Program-made: the position numbers and the translations under genes
The notes under the pieces: model-generated
What the model was told of the DNA's origin: nothing
What the model saw: only the letters and a program-made list of their open reading frames with translations
Databases searched by the model: none
Shown: positions 37,295 to 46,317 of the stretch, piece after piece
How positions within the stretch are numbered: position 1 is the stretch's first letter
Layout of the letters: every line of letters starts with the position of its first letter
Source: Prochlorococcus sp. AG-347-K16
GTDB taxonomy: Bacteria > Cyanobacteriota > Cyanobacteriia > PCC-6307 > Cyanobiaceae
Reading direction: 5' to 3'
Length of the DNA stretch: 64,000 bases
NCBI GenBank assembly: GCA_003281405.1
Contig: QCCD01000002.1
Location: forward strand, 62,001-126,000

Positions 37295-38479
37295 TTAATT
37301 GCACAATATTTTTTTTACCTTTTCAATGCCGCCTTCAATAGATCTTGACTGAATTTTGAATTGTGACAAGATTCTTGAAGCTTTTTCAGAACGTTTTCCC
37401 GATTTACATATAGTGAAAACCTCTTTACTTAAACTTTCTTTTTGAATAAATTTTAAGTCAGATTTTTGGTTCAAATGACTTAAGGGAATTGAAATAGATC
37501 CCTCTATTGCAGAAGTAGAAAATTCTTCATTTTCTCTTACATCAATTAAAAGAATTTTGTTGGGGTTTGTTTTATATAAATTATTAAAGTCATTAGCGTT
37601 AATACTGTTGATTTCATTATTTTTCTCACAATATTCATCACTATTATAGAAAACCTCAAACTGAGAAAGATTTTTTATGTGCTTATTTAATTGATCACTT
37701 TTTAGATGTAATTTTTTCATATTCATATTCAATAGATCAAAAATTAAAATCTTCCCATCTAAAATTTCACCTTTTTTCAAAATGATTTTGATAATTTCAT
37801 TAACCTGCAGAATTCCTATTAATCCTGTTGAAACACCTACAACCCCGTATTCTGCACAACTTGGAACAGCATTTTTTGAAGGTGATTCTGGAAGTAAGTC
37901 TCTTAAATTAGGACTATTTTTATATAAATTGAAAACACTCACTTGCCCTTCAAAGCCTTGTACACTTCCAAAGACCAGGGGTTTATTTAATATCAGGCAT
38001 GAATCATTTATTACATATCTTGTGCCAAAGTTATCCGAGCAATCACAAATAACATCAAACTCCTTTATTAATTCAAGAGCATTTTTAGAATTAATTCTCT
38101 CTGAAAAGGTTAATATTTCACAATTAGGATTAAATTTTTTAATTCTTTCCTTGGCAGAATCAATTTTCAGATTGCCAATAGTATTTGTTTCATGAATTAT
38201 TTGTCTCTGGAGATTAGACTTTTCAACTTGATCGTTATCTACTATTCCAATCCTCCCAATTCCTGTTGCGGCAAGATAAAGCAAAACTGAAGACCCAAGT
38301 CCACCTGCTCCAATGCATAATACTGAGCTGTTTTTAAGATTTAGTTGACCCTCATAACCTATTTCTTTGAGGGTTAAATGTTTTTGATATCTTTCTTCTT
38401 CATCAGAGCTTAAGAAGTTAAATTTGATATCTTTGGACATATCTTTATTTAAATTTTGCAAGCTAAACTTTAAAAACAT
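37295..38479 (-). CDS. moeB: MoeB/ThiF-type adenylyltransferase with rhodanese domain
   Basis: The N-terminal E1-like domain has GAGGLGSSVLLYLAATGIG and DNDQVEKSNLQRQIIHE. A C-terminal rhodanese domain (LLIDVRENEEFSTSAI and active-site CKSGKRSEKA) covers about residues 300-392. Such MoeZ-type proteins activate sulfur-carrier proteins for molybdopterin, thiamin or thio-modified tRNA. The usual two zinc-binding CxxC pairs are not present. ATG 38479 gives 394 residues; the internal ATG at 38440 is an alternative start (381 residues). Confidence 0.85.
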   Translation of the reverse strand: MFLKFSLQNLNKDMSKDIKFNFLSSDEEERYQKHLTLKEIGYEGQLNLKNSSVLCIGAGGLGSSVLLYLAATGIGRIGIVDNDQVEKSNLQRQIIHETNTIGNLKIDSAKERIKKFNPNCEILTFSERINSKNALELIKEFDVICDCSDNFGTRYVINDSCLILNKPLVFGSVQGFEGQVSVFNLYKNSPNLRDLLPESPSKNAVPSCAEYGVVGVSTGLIGILQVNEIIKIILKKGEILDGKILIFDLLNMNMKKLHLKSDQLNKHIKNLSQFEVFYNSDEYCEKNNEINSINANDFNNLYKTNPNKILLIDVRENEEFSTSAIEGSISIPLSHLNQKSDLKFIQKESLSKEVFTICKSGKRSEKASRILSQFKIQSRSIEGGIEKVKKILCN

Positions 38480-38619
38480 AATAATTAAAATAAAAATTTT
38501 AGTCTTTTAAATTTTTCTTATTAATATGTTTTATTAATGTTTTTGTTAGAACTAGACGATAATGTGAAGATTTTGTAAATCAATTTTAAATTTAAATATC
38601 TTCAAAAACTTTATATACC

Positions 38620-38707
38620 AACGTCTCTAAAAAAATACAAAATGTTTCGGTTCGGAATTTTACACAACAAAAAGGTAGTCAACAGACGTTTTTTCCGATA
38701 CTGTCTG
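38620..38707 (+). promoter_or_regulatory. Leader of the CAAD gene with two competing hairpins
   Basis: In the 254-base gap before the CAAD gene, AACGTCT (38620-38626) can pair with AGACGTT (38684-38690), which is followed by four more T. The same bases, as CAGAC (38683-38687), can instead pair with GTCTG (38703-38707). The two folds exclude each other, as in a switch. The rest of the gap is AT-rich, with no gene seen. Confidence 0.3.
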
Positions 38708-38733
38708 GTTCATATATTAAGTTTACTGAATTC

Positions 38734-39099
38734 ATGAGTGATAACACTCCAGAGTCAAATCAAGACTCCGGCTCCGATACAAGCTCAGAAACCAAAAGCT
38801 TTTCAGAGAAGTACTCTGATGTTATGGGAAAAGTCAATGAAACCCTTGGTAATGTTGATTGGACTCAAATGGGTAAGTATGGCAAGGCGGCAGGCATAAT
38901 AGCTGTTGTCGTAATTGCTCAGATAATAATTAAAGTTGTCATTGACACGATAAACTTTTTCCCAATTCTCCCTGGTTTACTAGAACTACTAGGCGTAATT
39001 GTTGTTGGTCAGTGGAGCTGGCAAAATCTTCGTACCAGTGAAAATCGTGAAGCTGTTTTAGATAAGGTACAAAATCTTAAAAAGACATATTTGGGCTAG
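38734..39099 (+). CDS. CAAD/CURT1-type thylakoid membrane protein
   Basis: The 121-residue protein has a Ser/Asp-rich soluble N-terminus and an amphipathic region (YSDVMGKVNETLGNVDW). Two membrane helices follow (GIIAVVVIAQIIIKVVIDTINFF split over 53-76, and ILPGLLELLGVIVVGQWSW at 77-96). The tail is charged (SENREAVLDKVQNLKKTYL). This is the CAAD domain, also found in CURT1, which bends thylakoid membranes. It has a 250-base 5' gap with possible regulatory structure. Confidence 0.87.
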   Translation: MSDNTPESNQDSGSDTSSETKSFSEKYSDVMGKVNETLGNVDWTQMGKYGKAAGIIAVVVIAQIIIKVVIDTINFFPILPGLLELLGVIVVGQWSWQNLRTSENREAVLDKVQNLKKTYLG

Positions 39100-39107
39100 T
39101 TAAAGAT

Positions 39108-39986
39108 TTACATATTTAGTATTTCTTTTACGTAATCTTTAACTTGTTTTAAATACCCTCCTCCAAACATATTTGCATGATTCAATATGTGGTAAAAATT
39201 ATAAATAATAATTCTTTTTTCAAATCCTTTTTTTATAGGAAAAATTCTATGATATTCTTCATAAAATTCTTTTCTAAAACCTCCAAATAGCTTGGTCATA
39301 GCTATATCTACTTCATTATCTGCCCACCAAGATGCAGGGTCAAAGATAACTCCCTTACCATTTTTTTCAGTTCCTACATTCCCTGACCATAAATCACCAT
39401 GAACTAGAGAATTTATTGGTTCATGATTGAGTAATTCTGATTTAATTTTATCTTGAACTTTATTTATAATTTCTTTATCTAAAATCGTCGATTCAAGAAT
39501 TAATAATTGAGGTATTATTCTTAAGTTTAAAAAACAATCTATCCAATTATCTTTCCAGCCTTTTTTCTGATCTGTTGTTCCAATAAAACCCTCAACTGGA
39601 GACCCAAACATTTTGGGATTAGATTCAGCAGATTTTAGGTGCATTTCACCCAAACCTTTTCCAAGCTTTTTTTGGTCAAAGTTATACATATCTATCCATT
39701 CAATTAAGAGAATTTCTATATTTTCTATATTTTTATATGCAATAACTTCTGGAAGAACTAAGTTTTCTTGATTAATATACTTTCTCAAATTTTTAAGACA
39801 ATATTTTTCAAATTCAAGAAATGTTTTGTTTCTAATATTTTTTTTAAGGAATAACTTTCTGTTCGAGAATTCTATTTGCCAGGCACTATGAATGTCACCT
39901 CCATGTACTTGTTCAATACTTTTTGGATAGGTTTCACCTAATTCATCACAAATTTCGTTAACTTCAATGGGTGATAATTTTTGCAT
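39108..39986 (-). CDS. Fructosamine kinase family protein
   Basis: From ATG 39986 the protein has 292 residues; TTG at 39992 would add two. It has the kinase-like fold with [23 protein letters not shown] (catalytic loop), [17 protein letters not shown] (metal-binding DPA) and TKLFGGF. Fructosamine kinases phosphorylate glycated amines so that they break down, a repair of glycation damage. The start lies 5 bases from the divergent start of the desaturase gene. Confidence 0.87.
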   Translation of the reverse strand: MQKLSPIEVNEICDELGETYPKSIEQVHGGDIHSAWQIEFSNRKLFLKKNIRNKTFLEFEKYCLKNLRKYINQENLVLPEVIAYKNIENIEILLIEWIDMYNFDQKKLGKGLGEMHLKSAESNPKMFGSPVEGFIGTTDQKKGWKDNWIDCFLNLRIIPQLLILESTILDKEIINKVQDKIKSELLNHEPINSLVHGDLWSGNVGTEKNGKGVIFDPASWWADNEVDIAMTKLFGGFRKEFYEEYHRIFPIKKGFEKRIIIYNFYHILNHANMFGGGYLKQVKDYVKEILNM

Positions 39987-39991
39987 TTTCA

Positions 39992-41497
39992 ATGAGAAAT
40001 TCCGAAGTTATTGTTGTTGGCGCAGGTATAGCAGGACTAACTTCTGCTGCGATTTTATCAAAACAAGGTTTATCAGTTAATTTAATCGAATCTCATACTC
40101 AATCAGGAGGATGTGCAGGTACTTTTAAAAGAAAGAATTATATTTTTGATGTTGGTGCAACTCAAGTTGCGGGTTTAGAGAAAGGAGGAATACATTCGAG
40201 AATTTTTAATTTTTTAAATATTCCATCTCCTGAAGCCACAATTTTAGATCCTGCTTGCATAGTTGATTTAAATGATGGAGGTCAGCCCATTCCTATTTGG
40301 TATGAAAAAAGTAAATGGATTACTGAACAGGAAATGCAGTTTCCAGGGAGTAGTAAATTTTGGAAGCTTTGTGCTCTCATTCATAAAAGTAATTGGATAT
40401 TTGCTAACAATAATCCTGTATTACCAGCAAGTAATTTTTGGGATTTTTCTCAACTTCTTAAAGCACTTGTACCGTCAAATCTCGTCACGGGTATCTTACT
40501 AAAATCAACTATTTTTGATTTGTTGCGAATATGTGGATTATCCAATAATGAGCGTTTGATAAAATTCTTAAATCTTCAATTAAAACTTTATTCTCAAGAG
40601 GATGTTTATAATACAGCCGCATTATATGGATCTACTGTTCTTCAAATGTGTCAACAGCCACATGGTCTGTGGCATCTTAAAAAATCTATGCAGTCTTTAA
40701 GTGAAGCATTAGAAAGTTCATTGAGGAAAACTGAAGCTAATCTAATTTTTGGACAAAAAGTTAATTCTATAAATTTTGATGAGGAAAATATGTGTTGGAA
40801 AGTATCTGCTAATTCGAAAAAAAAATCTTTTATTTACCAAGCAAAAGATTTGATCTATACCGCGCCTCCACAATCTTTGCTCAAGCATTTGAAAGATCCT
40901 TTAAAAAGAAAAAAGAAGTATCAAAATCGAATCAATAATTTGCCTGATCCAAGTGGAGCTGTAGTTTTCTATTCAGCATTAAAAAGAGAACATATTAAAA
41001 AAACTTCCTCCAATCATTATCAATTTGTGTCCAAAGAATTTACTTCGGTATTTGTATCAATTAGTGATGATGGTGATGGAAGAGCGCCAAAAGGTGAGGT
41101 TACTTTAATTGCCAGTATCTTTACCAAGACTAAAAATTGGTTTGATCTAGATAAACAAACTTATTTAAAAAAGAAAAATGATTACATGAAAAAATTATCG
41201 CTTGAATTGGAAAGTCAATTTGATATTGATCCTGAAAAATGGCTACATAGGGAATTAGCAACTCCATTGGGATTTGAAAAATGGACAAATAGACCTAATG
41301 GAATAGTAGGTGGGCTTGGTCAAAATCCAGATATTTTTGGTTTATTTGGATTATCAAGTAGGACACCTTTTGAAGGTTTATGGCTATGCGGAGATTCGAT
41401 TTATCCTGGAGAGGGTACTGCAGGTGTTAGTCAGTCTGCATTAATGGTTGCAAGGCAAATTTTAGCTTCTAAAGGTATAAAAAATTTTAGTTTATAA
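39992..41497 (+). CDS. FAD-dependent carotenoid desaturase/isomerase family (CrtD-like)
   Basis: From ATG 39992 the protein has 501 residues ([20 protein letters not shown], the FAD-binding GxGxxG). [21 protein letters not shown] follows. The C-terminal dinucleotide motif is [26 protein letters not shown]. This is the CrtI/CrtH/CrtD superfamily. It seems closest to the cyanobacterial C-3',4'-desaturase-type CrtD annotations, but carotene isomerase CrtH cannot be excluded by eye. A GTG at 39971 would extend it by seven residues into the divergent gene. It overlaps tyrA by 11 bases at the 3' end. Confidence 0.8.
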   Translation: MRNSEVIVVGAGIAGLTSAAILSKQGLSVNLIESHTQSGGCAGTFKRKNYIFDVGATQVAGLEKGGIHSRIFNFLNIPSPEATILDPACIVDLNDGGQPIPIWYEKSKWITEQEMQFPGSSKFWKLCALIHKSNWIFANNNPVLPASNFWDFSQLLKALVPSNLVTGILLKSTIFDLLRICGLSNNERLIKFLNLQLKLYSQEDVYNTAALYGSTVLQMCQQPHGLWHLKKSMQSLSEALESSLRKTEANLIFGQKVNSINFDEENMCWKVSANSKKKSFIYQAKDLIYTAPPQSLLKHLKDPLKRKKKYQNRINNLPDPSGAVVFYSALKREHIKKTSSNHYQFVSKEFTSVFVSISDDGDGRAPKGEVTLIASIFTKTKNWFDLDKQTYLKKKNDYMKKLSLELESQFDIDPEKWLHRELATPLGFEKWTNRPNGIVGGLGQNPDIFGLFGLSSRTPFEGLWLCGDSIYPGEGTAGVSQSALMVARQILASKGIKNFSL

Positions 41498-42326
41498 AAT
41501 TTTGTCTGATTTCTTTTGCTTCAGCAAGTTTGCTAGAAAGCAACTCCCAATTTTTTTCTTTAATAAGAGACTCCAGTATATTCAGCTTATTTTTAAAATT
41601 ATTTATGGCATTTAAAACATTAATCTGATTAGTAATAGCTAAATCTAAGCCAAGTTGTTCATTGCCGCCGCCAACTCTAGAAGTATCAGCAAATCCTGTA
41701 GCAGCCAGTTTTTGTGTGAGATCTAATAAAGATTGATTATTTTTTGTATGAGCAGTTTGAATTAAGGCAGAAGCTACAAATATAGGTAAATGAGAAATTA
41801 GAGATACTGCTTCATCATGCTCTTTTGGCGATGCTTGGCAAATTTCACAATCCATTGAAGTTATTAGCTCGGAAATGGTTCTGACTGCATTAAAATTACT
41901 ATTTTGCGTTGGGGTAATAATCCATTTTGAATTTTTGAAAAGACCTTCAAAACCTGAATCAACTCCTTTTCTTTCTGTTCCTGCCATTGGATGAGATCCA
42001 ATAAATAGAGGATGTAAATTTTCCCATGTATTTACAATTGGTTCTTTAACAGAGCCTACATCAGTTAGTATTGTCTCCTGTGGTATTGATGCTACTAATC
42101 CTTGAGAGGGACTGATCAAATCTTTGATAGGTAATGCCAAAATTATTAGCTCACATTTTTTTAATAAGCTCAGATCACAGCTAACAAAATTTGCAAGTTT
42201 TTTATCTTGAGCTTTTTTTTCATTAAATTCATTATTTGCTATTCCATAAATTGTATGGTTTAGACTTTGGAGTTTTAATCCTAAAGAACCGCCTATTAAC
42301 CCTAATCCTACTATTCCAATTTTCAT
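41487..42326 (-). CDS. tyrA: Prephenate/arogenate dehydrogenase
   Basis: From ATG 42326 the enzyme has 279 residues and opens with the NAD(P)-binding [59 protein letters not shown] and [15 protein letters not shown] follow, all TyrA hallmarks. An upstream ATG at 42407 would add a 27-residue tail with no match to the family, so I prefer the internal start. It makes tyrosine precursors, and therefore also feeds tocopherol and plastoquinone synthesis. Confidence 0.9.
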   Translation of the reverse strand: MKIGIVGLGLIGGSLGLKLQSLNHTIYGIANNEFNEKKAQDKKLANFVSCDLSLLKKCELIILALPIKDLISPSQGLVASIPQETILTDVGSVKEPIVNTWENLHPLFIGSHPMAGTERKGVDSGFEGLFKNSKWIITPTQNSNFNAVRTISELITSMDCEICQASPKEHDEAVSLISHLPIFVASALIQTAHTKNNQSLLDLTQKLAATGFADTSRVGGGNEQLGLDLAITNQINVLNAINNFKNKLNILESLIKEKNWELLSSKLAEAKEIRQNFIN

Positions 42327-42422
42327 AGATTGATTTATGCAAGGCCCTCTTATATTGATACCAATTTTTTGTATATTAGGTTCATAAATTTTTGCATGTA
42401 TTTGCAATTAAATAAATTATAA

Positions 42423-43871
42423 ATGCTAGAAATTTTAAGTCATCAATATTTGAAAATCTTTTTGAGAGATCAAAGTATTAGCTGGAAACATATATATTCT
42501 TTTGGGAGGATAATTTCTAAATGTATTGAAAATGATTCTACATATTTAATTAATTCAGAAATTTTCTCTAGCTATGATTGGTTACCTCCAATTTTGATTT
42601 CTCTATTTTTAAAGCAAGAGGATTCAACTTTTATTTTATCTAAAGAAAAAATTCAATATATAAGCCAATTTCAGATTGATTCATTAAAAAATCTAGGCTT
42701 TAATTTTACTTTAAAAAATGATCAATTTATTTTTCCAAATCATCATGTCCGCTTGATAACAATTCAAGATTTACTTAATGATCCTATTTTTTATAATCTT
42801 AGAAACCATAGAATAGTTTATTCTGGAATTGAGGATATAAAAGAGGATTTAAAAAATCACTTTAGGATTTCCTTACTTAAAAAGGATTGGACAAAAAACT
42901 TTAAAGAATTTGAATTAATCAATCAAAAATTTTTAAAAGTATATGATTCGTTGAAGAAAAAGTTTTTCTCGAGAAAGGTCTTGGGAAATAGTTATATCAA
43001 TTTAGATGAAAATGAAATAAGTTTCTTTTCAAATTTTTTTCATGAAAATTCTTTTTTCTCAGATAAATTTTTTAGCGTTAATAAAGCTTTATCTCAAGGC
43101 TGGGCATGCTGGGTAAAATTAAATGATATAAATTTAGATTGGAATTTGTATTTGCAGCCAATAGATGAACTTTCTCAAATTAAGAAATTTTTTTTGAATA
43201 ATAAATTTGTTTTTTTATCAGCATTACGAAAAGATAATTTTTTCCAAATGTATCTTAAAAAGCATAGTTTTGATATTGACTTGGTTATTAATTTTAAAAG
43301 TAATTTTGAAGAGAAAAAGATTAAATTATATATACCTCCTAAACAGTTGCTTCCTAATAATCCTCTTTTTACCAATTCAATCTTGGATACTTGCAAAAAG
43401 TTAATACTTTTTAGAAAGGGTTTAACGTTAGTTTTGTCTGATGATATTGATTTAAAAACAAACCTTGCTACAGAATTAGCTTCTAAGTACGGGAAGAGGG
43501 TATTGCTAGAGACAATTCCCTCTGGTGAAAATGAAATTCTTTGTTCTAGTTTTGACTGGTGGATTATGAATTCTTTTTTAATTCAAATTCCAGAACAAAT
43601 TATCGTTCCTTTACTTCCGATTCCAAATATGTCAGAACCTATTAATGCAATTACAGTTTCTCATAAAAACAAGCTTTCTCAGGATTGGTTTAGAGACTCC
43701 TTTCTTCCTCAAGCTAGAATTAAACTTGAAAGATCTGTTTCTCCTTTAAGAAGAAATTCAGGTAAGTTAATAATTTTAGATGGAAGAGTAAATAAAAGAA
43801 ACTGGGGAAGATTACTTTTGCAAAATATTCAACCCTCAAAAAAAATTAACTATATGTTACCTTTTGATTAG
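42423..43871 (+). CDS. Degenerate DinG-like helicase protein
   Basis: The 482-residue protein resembles the C-terminal half of DinG/XPD-type helicases. IVPLLPIPNMSEPINAITV, the DSFLPQARIKLERSVSPLRR segment (split at about 420-440) and GKLIILDGRVNKRNWGRLLL fit motifs V-VI. In the N-terminal half no Walker A (GxGKT), DEAH box or Fe-S cysteine set is visible; only DWLPPILISLFL is left. It is Phe/Lys/Asn-rich. It may be an inactive relative or a protein-binding remnant. It lies 96 bases from the tyrA start and ends 29 bases before the DUF2839 gene. Confidence 0.65.
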   Translation: MLEILSHQYLKIFLRDQSISWKHIYSFGRIISKCIENDSTYLINSEIFSSYDWLPPILISLFLKQEDSTFILSKEKIQYISQFQIDSLKNLGFNFTLKNDQFIFPNHHVRLITIQDLLNDPIFYNLRNHRIVYSGIEDIKEDLKNHFRISLLKKDWTKNFKEFELINQKFLKVYDSLKKKFFSRKVLGNSYINLDENEISFFSNFFHENSFFSDKFFSVNKALSQGWACWVKLNDINLDWNLYLQPIDELSQIKKFFLNNKFVFLSALRKDNFFQMYLKKHSFDIDLVINFKSNFEEKKIKLYIPPKQLLPNNPLFTNSILDTCKKLILFRKGLTLVLSDDIDLKTNLATELASKYGKRVLLETIPSGENEILCSSFDWWIMNSFLIQIPEQIIVPLLPIPNMSEPINAITVSHKNKLSQDWFRDSFLPQARIKLERSVSPLRRNSGKLIILDGRVNKRNWGRLLLQNIQPSKKINYMLPFD

Positions 43872-43900
43872 GTTATGATTTTGTAAATAACTAAAGAAAT

Positions 43901-44146
43901 ATGGGAGAAGCAAAAAGACGTAAAACACTTGGTTTACCTCCAAAAAAAAATAATACTAAATCTAAATTTGATGATTCTCCAAGATTATTTGAATGGCTAC
44001 CTTTTACAATCAATCAAAGAGATAACCTAATTAAATTAAGTATTAAGGCCAGTTGGTTTGGAATCGGAGGGTTAGTAATCTTATGGATTGTCGTGAGATT
44101 TATAGGCCCTGCTGCTGGGTGGTGGACTTTAGCTGATTCTTTATAA
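43901..44146 (+). CDS. DUF2839 small membrane protein
   Basis: The 81-residue protein begins MGEAKRRKTLGLPPK, the typical start of the cyanobacterial DUF2839 family. A Lys-rich linker follows, and one membrane helix (GIGGLVILWIVVRFIGPAAGWW) lies at about residues 54-75. The function is unknown. It converges on recA, 2 bases away. Confidence 0.8.
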   Translation: MGEAKRRKTLGLPPKKNNTKSKFDDSPRLFEWLPFTINQRDNLIKLSIKASWFGIGGLVILWIVVRFIGPAAGWWTLADSL

Positions 44147-44148
44147 AT

Positions 44149-45246
44149 CTAAGCTACTGTTTTTATATCATTAACAGCGATTGTATTAGCTGGATTACTA
44201 TTTAATGCTTTCATTGAATTAGAACTTACTTCTGTCCCTTCTGTTAATTTCTCCTTAACCATGGATTCTACTTTATTTCTAATTTCTAAGTTTTGATCAA
44301 GCCAAATAATTGTATTATCTCTTCCTTGTCCAATATTTTCTCCTTCATAACTATACCAAGCACCTCTCCTTATTATGATATTAGTTTCTTCTGCTAAATC
44401 TAATAAACATCCTGTTGTACTAATACCTTTTCCGAAGAGAATATCAAACTCTGCAATTCTAAATGGTGGTGCAACTTTGTTTTTTGCTACTTTCACTTTT
44501 GCTCTTATACCATATTCTTCAGTACCTCTTTTAAGAGTTTGAATTCTTCTGATATCAAGTCTCACTGAGGCGTAAAATTTTAATGCATTACCTCCTGTGG
44601 TTGTTTCAGGATTGCCGTACGTAACGCCAATTTTTAAGCGTAATTGATTCAGGAATATTACCGTACATCCAGATTTACCAATATTTCCTGTTATTTTCCT
44701 CATTGCTTGACTCATTAGCCTTGCTTGGCTTCCAATTACGTGATCTCCCATTTCTCCTTCTATCTCGGCTCTTGGGGTTAGTGCTGCGACCGAGTCAACA
44801 ACTACAAGATCTACTGCACTTGATCTTATAAGTTGGTCAACTATTTCAAGAGCCATTTCACCAGTATCTGGTTGTGAAACTAACAAATTTTCAACATCAA
44901 CACCTAAAGAGGCCGCATAAACTGGATCGAGTGCATGCTCAGCATCTACAAATGCAGCTACTCCTCCATTTTTTTGGACTTCCGCAATCGCGTGAAGCGT
45001 TAATGTAGTTTTTCCTGAACTTTCTGGTCCGTAAACTTCTACTACTCTTCCTTTTGGATAGCCTCCTCCTAATGCTAAATCTAAGGTGAGCGCTCCAGTA
45101 GATATTGTTTCTACTTTCATTCTTGAGGCATCACCAAGCCTCATTATTGAACCTCGTCCAAAATTTCTTTCTATTTGACCTAAGACAAGACTTAATGCCT
45201 TGTCTTTTTCTTTTGATTCAGTTTTTTTCTTTTCTTCAAGGCTCAT
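44149..45246 (-). CDS. recA: Recombinase RecA
   Basis: The 365-residue protein is full length. It has [10 protein letters not shown], the P-loop [12 protein letters not shown] (71-82), [17 protein letters not shown]-type sequence just before it, [41 protein letters not shown] and [12 protein letters not shown]. RecA drives homologous recombination and triggers LexA self-cleavage. A near-perfect cyanobacterial LexA box lies 85 bases upstream. In the same window, recF should help load it. Confidence 0.98.
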   Translation of the reverse strand: MSLEEKKKTESKEKDKALSLVLGQIERNFGRGSIMRLGDASRMKVETISTGALTLDLALGGGYPKGRVVEVYGPESSGKTTLTLHAIAEVQKNGGVAAFVDAEHALDPVYAASLGVDVENLLVSQPDTGEMALEIVDQLIRSSAVDLVVVDSVAALTPRAEIEGEMGDHVIGSQARLMSQAMRKITGNIGKSGCTVIFLNQLRLKIGVTYGNPETTTGGNALKFYASVRLDIRRIQTLKRGTEEYGIRAKVKVAKNKVAPPFRIAEFDILFGKGISTTGCLLDLAEETNIIIRRGAWYSYEGENIGQGRDNTIIWLDQNLEIRNKVESMVKEKLTEGTEVSSNSMKALNSNPANTIAVNDIKTVA

Positions 45247-45326
45247 TGTTTGATTTATCGGTTAAAGTTCTTGTAATTATTCTATATTTGGAAATTTTTA
45301 TTTAAACCAAACTTCATAAATACAAA

Positions 45327-45332
45327 CTATAG
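45327..45332 (-). promoter_or_regulatory. Possible -10 box of recA overlapping the LexA site
   Basis: On the minus strand TATAGT lies at 45332-45327, sharing two bases with the LexA box. A start near 45320 would give recA a leader of about 75 bases. This is a motif-based prediction. Confidence 0.4.
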
Positions 45333-45344
45333 TACATTTGTACT
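45331..45344 (-). promoter_or_regulatory. LexA operator (cyanobacterial SOS box) of recA
   Basis: AGTACATTTGTACT matches the cyanobacterial LexA site pattern RGTAC-N3-DGTWCB described for Anabaena-type LexA, and it has dyad symmetry. It lies 85-98 bases upstream of the recA ATG and touches the likely -10 box, a position suited to repression. Binding itself is inferred. Confidence 0.75.
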
Positions 45345-45358
45345 TTAGCTGATTATCT

Positions 45359-46135
45359 TTAAATTGCAACTAATTCTCTAAGGTTTCCTAATTTTAATAA
45401 TTTGATTTCATTACTTAACTTATTTTTATCTGATTCTTTCAAATATCCCCAATCAGCAAGGAAGCATGGAATGTGAGAAGTTTCTGAATTTTGTTTAATA
45501 TCTATTAGAGTTTTTTTTCTATCTTCTATAAAGCCTAAGATTTTATAAGTTTGTGTAAGTTTTTCAGCTATTTTGATTTTTGTTCCTGATTCATAACCAA
45601 AAATGAATTCTGGAAAAATATTTAATTGTTTAAGAATTTTTTCTGCAAAAATTTTACCTTTAGTTGTTATAACTCCAGTTTTTATTCCTCTTTTGCTTAA
45701 TTCTTTCATAAAATTTATAATTTCAAAAAAAGGTTTATGTAAATTTACCCATGATTTAAAATCTTTATCAATTTGGTACTTGCGAGACTTATCTAACATT
45801 TTTTGTATATCTTCTGCTTTCCAGGAATTTTCATTTAATATCTTTTGGCAATTTTGATGATAATTATTAATGAAATCATCTTTATTATCACTTTTTAATG
45901 GATTTTCTGTTTTTATAATTTCGTGAACAATTAGAATCATTTCCCAACCATATTTAACCCAAGGCCTAATTTCTTTGAAAGAATTTGGTACTCCTTGATA
46001 AAGTTTTTGATCAATAGTGATGTTGGGTGAATTTAAATATCTTTCACAGGCCAGCAAGGAGCTATGCCAATATTCTTGCATTCCATCAACTATTACTCCA
46101 TCAAAATCAAATAGAAAAATTTTTTGAGAAGACAC
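45359..46135 (-). CDS. HAD-family hydrolase
   Basis: The 258-residue protein starts with GTG at 46135. It shows HAD motif I FLFDFDGVIVDGMQEYW, motif II GVITTKGKIFAEKIL, and a motif III/IV region reading KILGFIEDRKKTLIDIK instead of the common GDxxxD. It has a helical cap (about 20-125), as in phosphoglycolate phosphatase-like members. The substrate is unknown. It lies upstream of recA on the same strand, and recA's own promoter sits in the gap between them. Confidence 0.8.
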   Translation of the reverse strand: MSSQKIFLFDFDGVIVDGMQEYWHSSLLACERYLNSPNITIDQKLYQGVPNSFKEIRPWVKYGWEMILIVHEIIKTENPLKSDNKDDFINNYHQNCQKILNENSWKAEDIQKMLDKSRKYQIDKDFKSWVNLHKPFFEIINFMKELSKRGIKTGVITTKGKIFAEKILKQLNIFPEFIFGYESGTKIKIAEKLTQTYKILGFIEDRKKTLIDIKQNSETSHIPCFLADWGYLKESDKNKLSNEIKLLKLGNLRELVAI

Positions 46136-46151
46136 TAATTGAATATTAGAA

Positions 46152-46223
46152 CTGGGCCGCTAGGATTCGAACCTAGGAATGTCGAGACCAAAACCCGATG
46201 CCTTACCACTTGGCGACGGCCCA
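46152..46223 (-). tRNA. tRNA-Gln (anticodon UUG)
   Basis: This 72-nt cloverleaf lies on the minus strand. The acceptor stem TGGGCCG pairs with CGGCCCA, followed by discriminator G. The anticodon stem TCGGG/CTCGA encloses loop TTTTGGT, giving anticodon UUG. The T arm holds GGTTCGAATCC. It lies just upstream of the HAD gene on the same strand. Confidence 0.95.
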
Positions 46224-46317
46224 TTGAATTACCAGTTTAATACATGAAAAGATTTTTTTCTATCCAAAAAATACAAATTTTTTATAAACATGGCGCTAGT
46301 TTTGAAAAATAAAAATA

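Noticed and set aside
42327-42407. 27-residue N-terminal extension of TyrA
   Set aside because: The family begins at the [13 protein letters not shown] motif, and the extension has no domain match.
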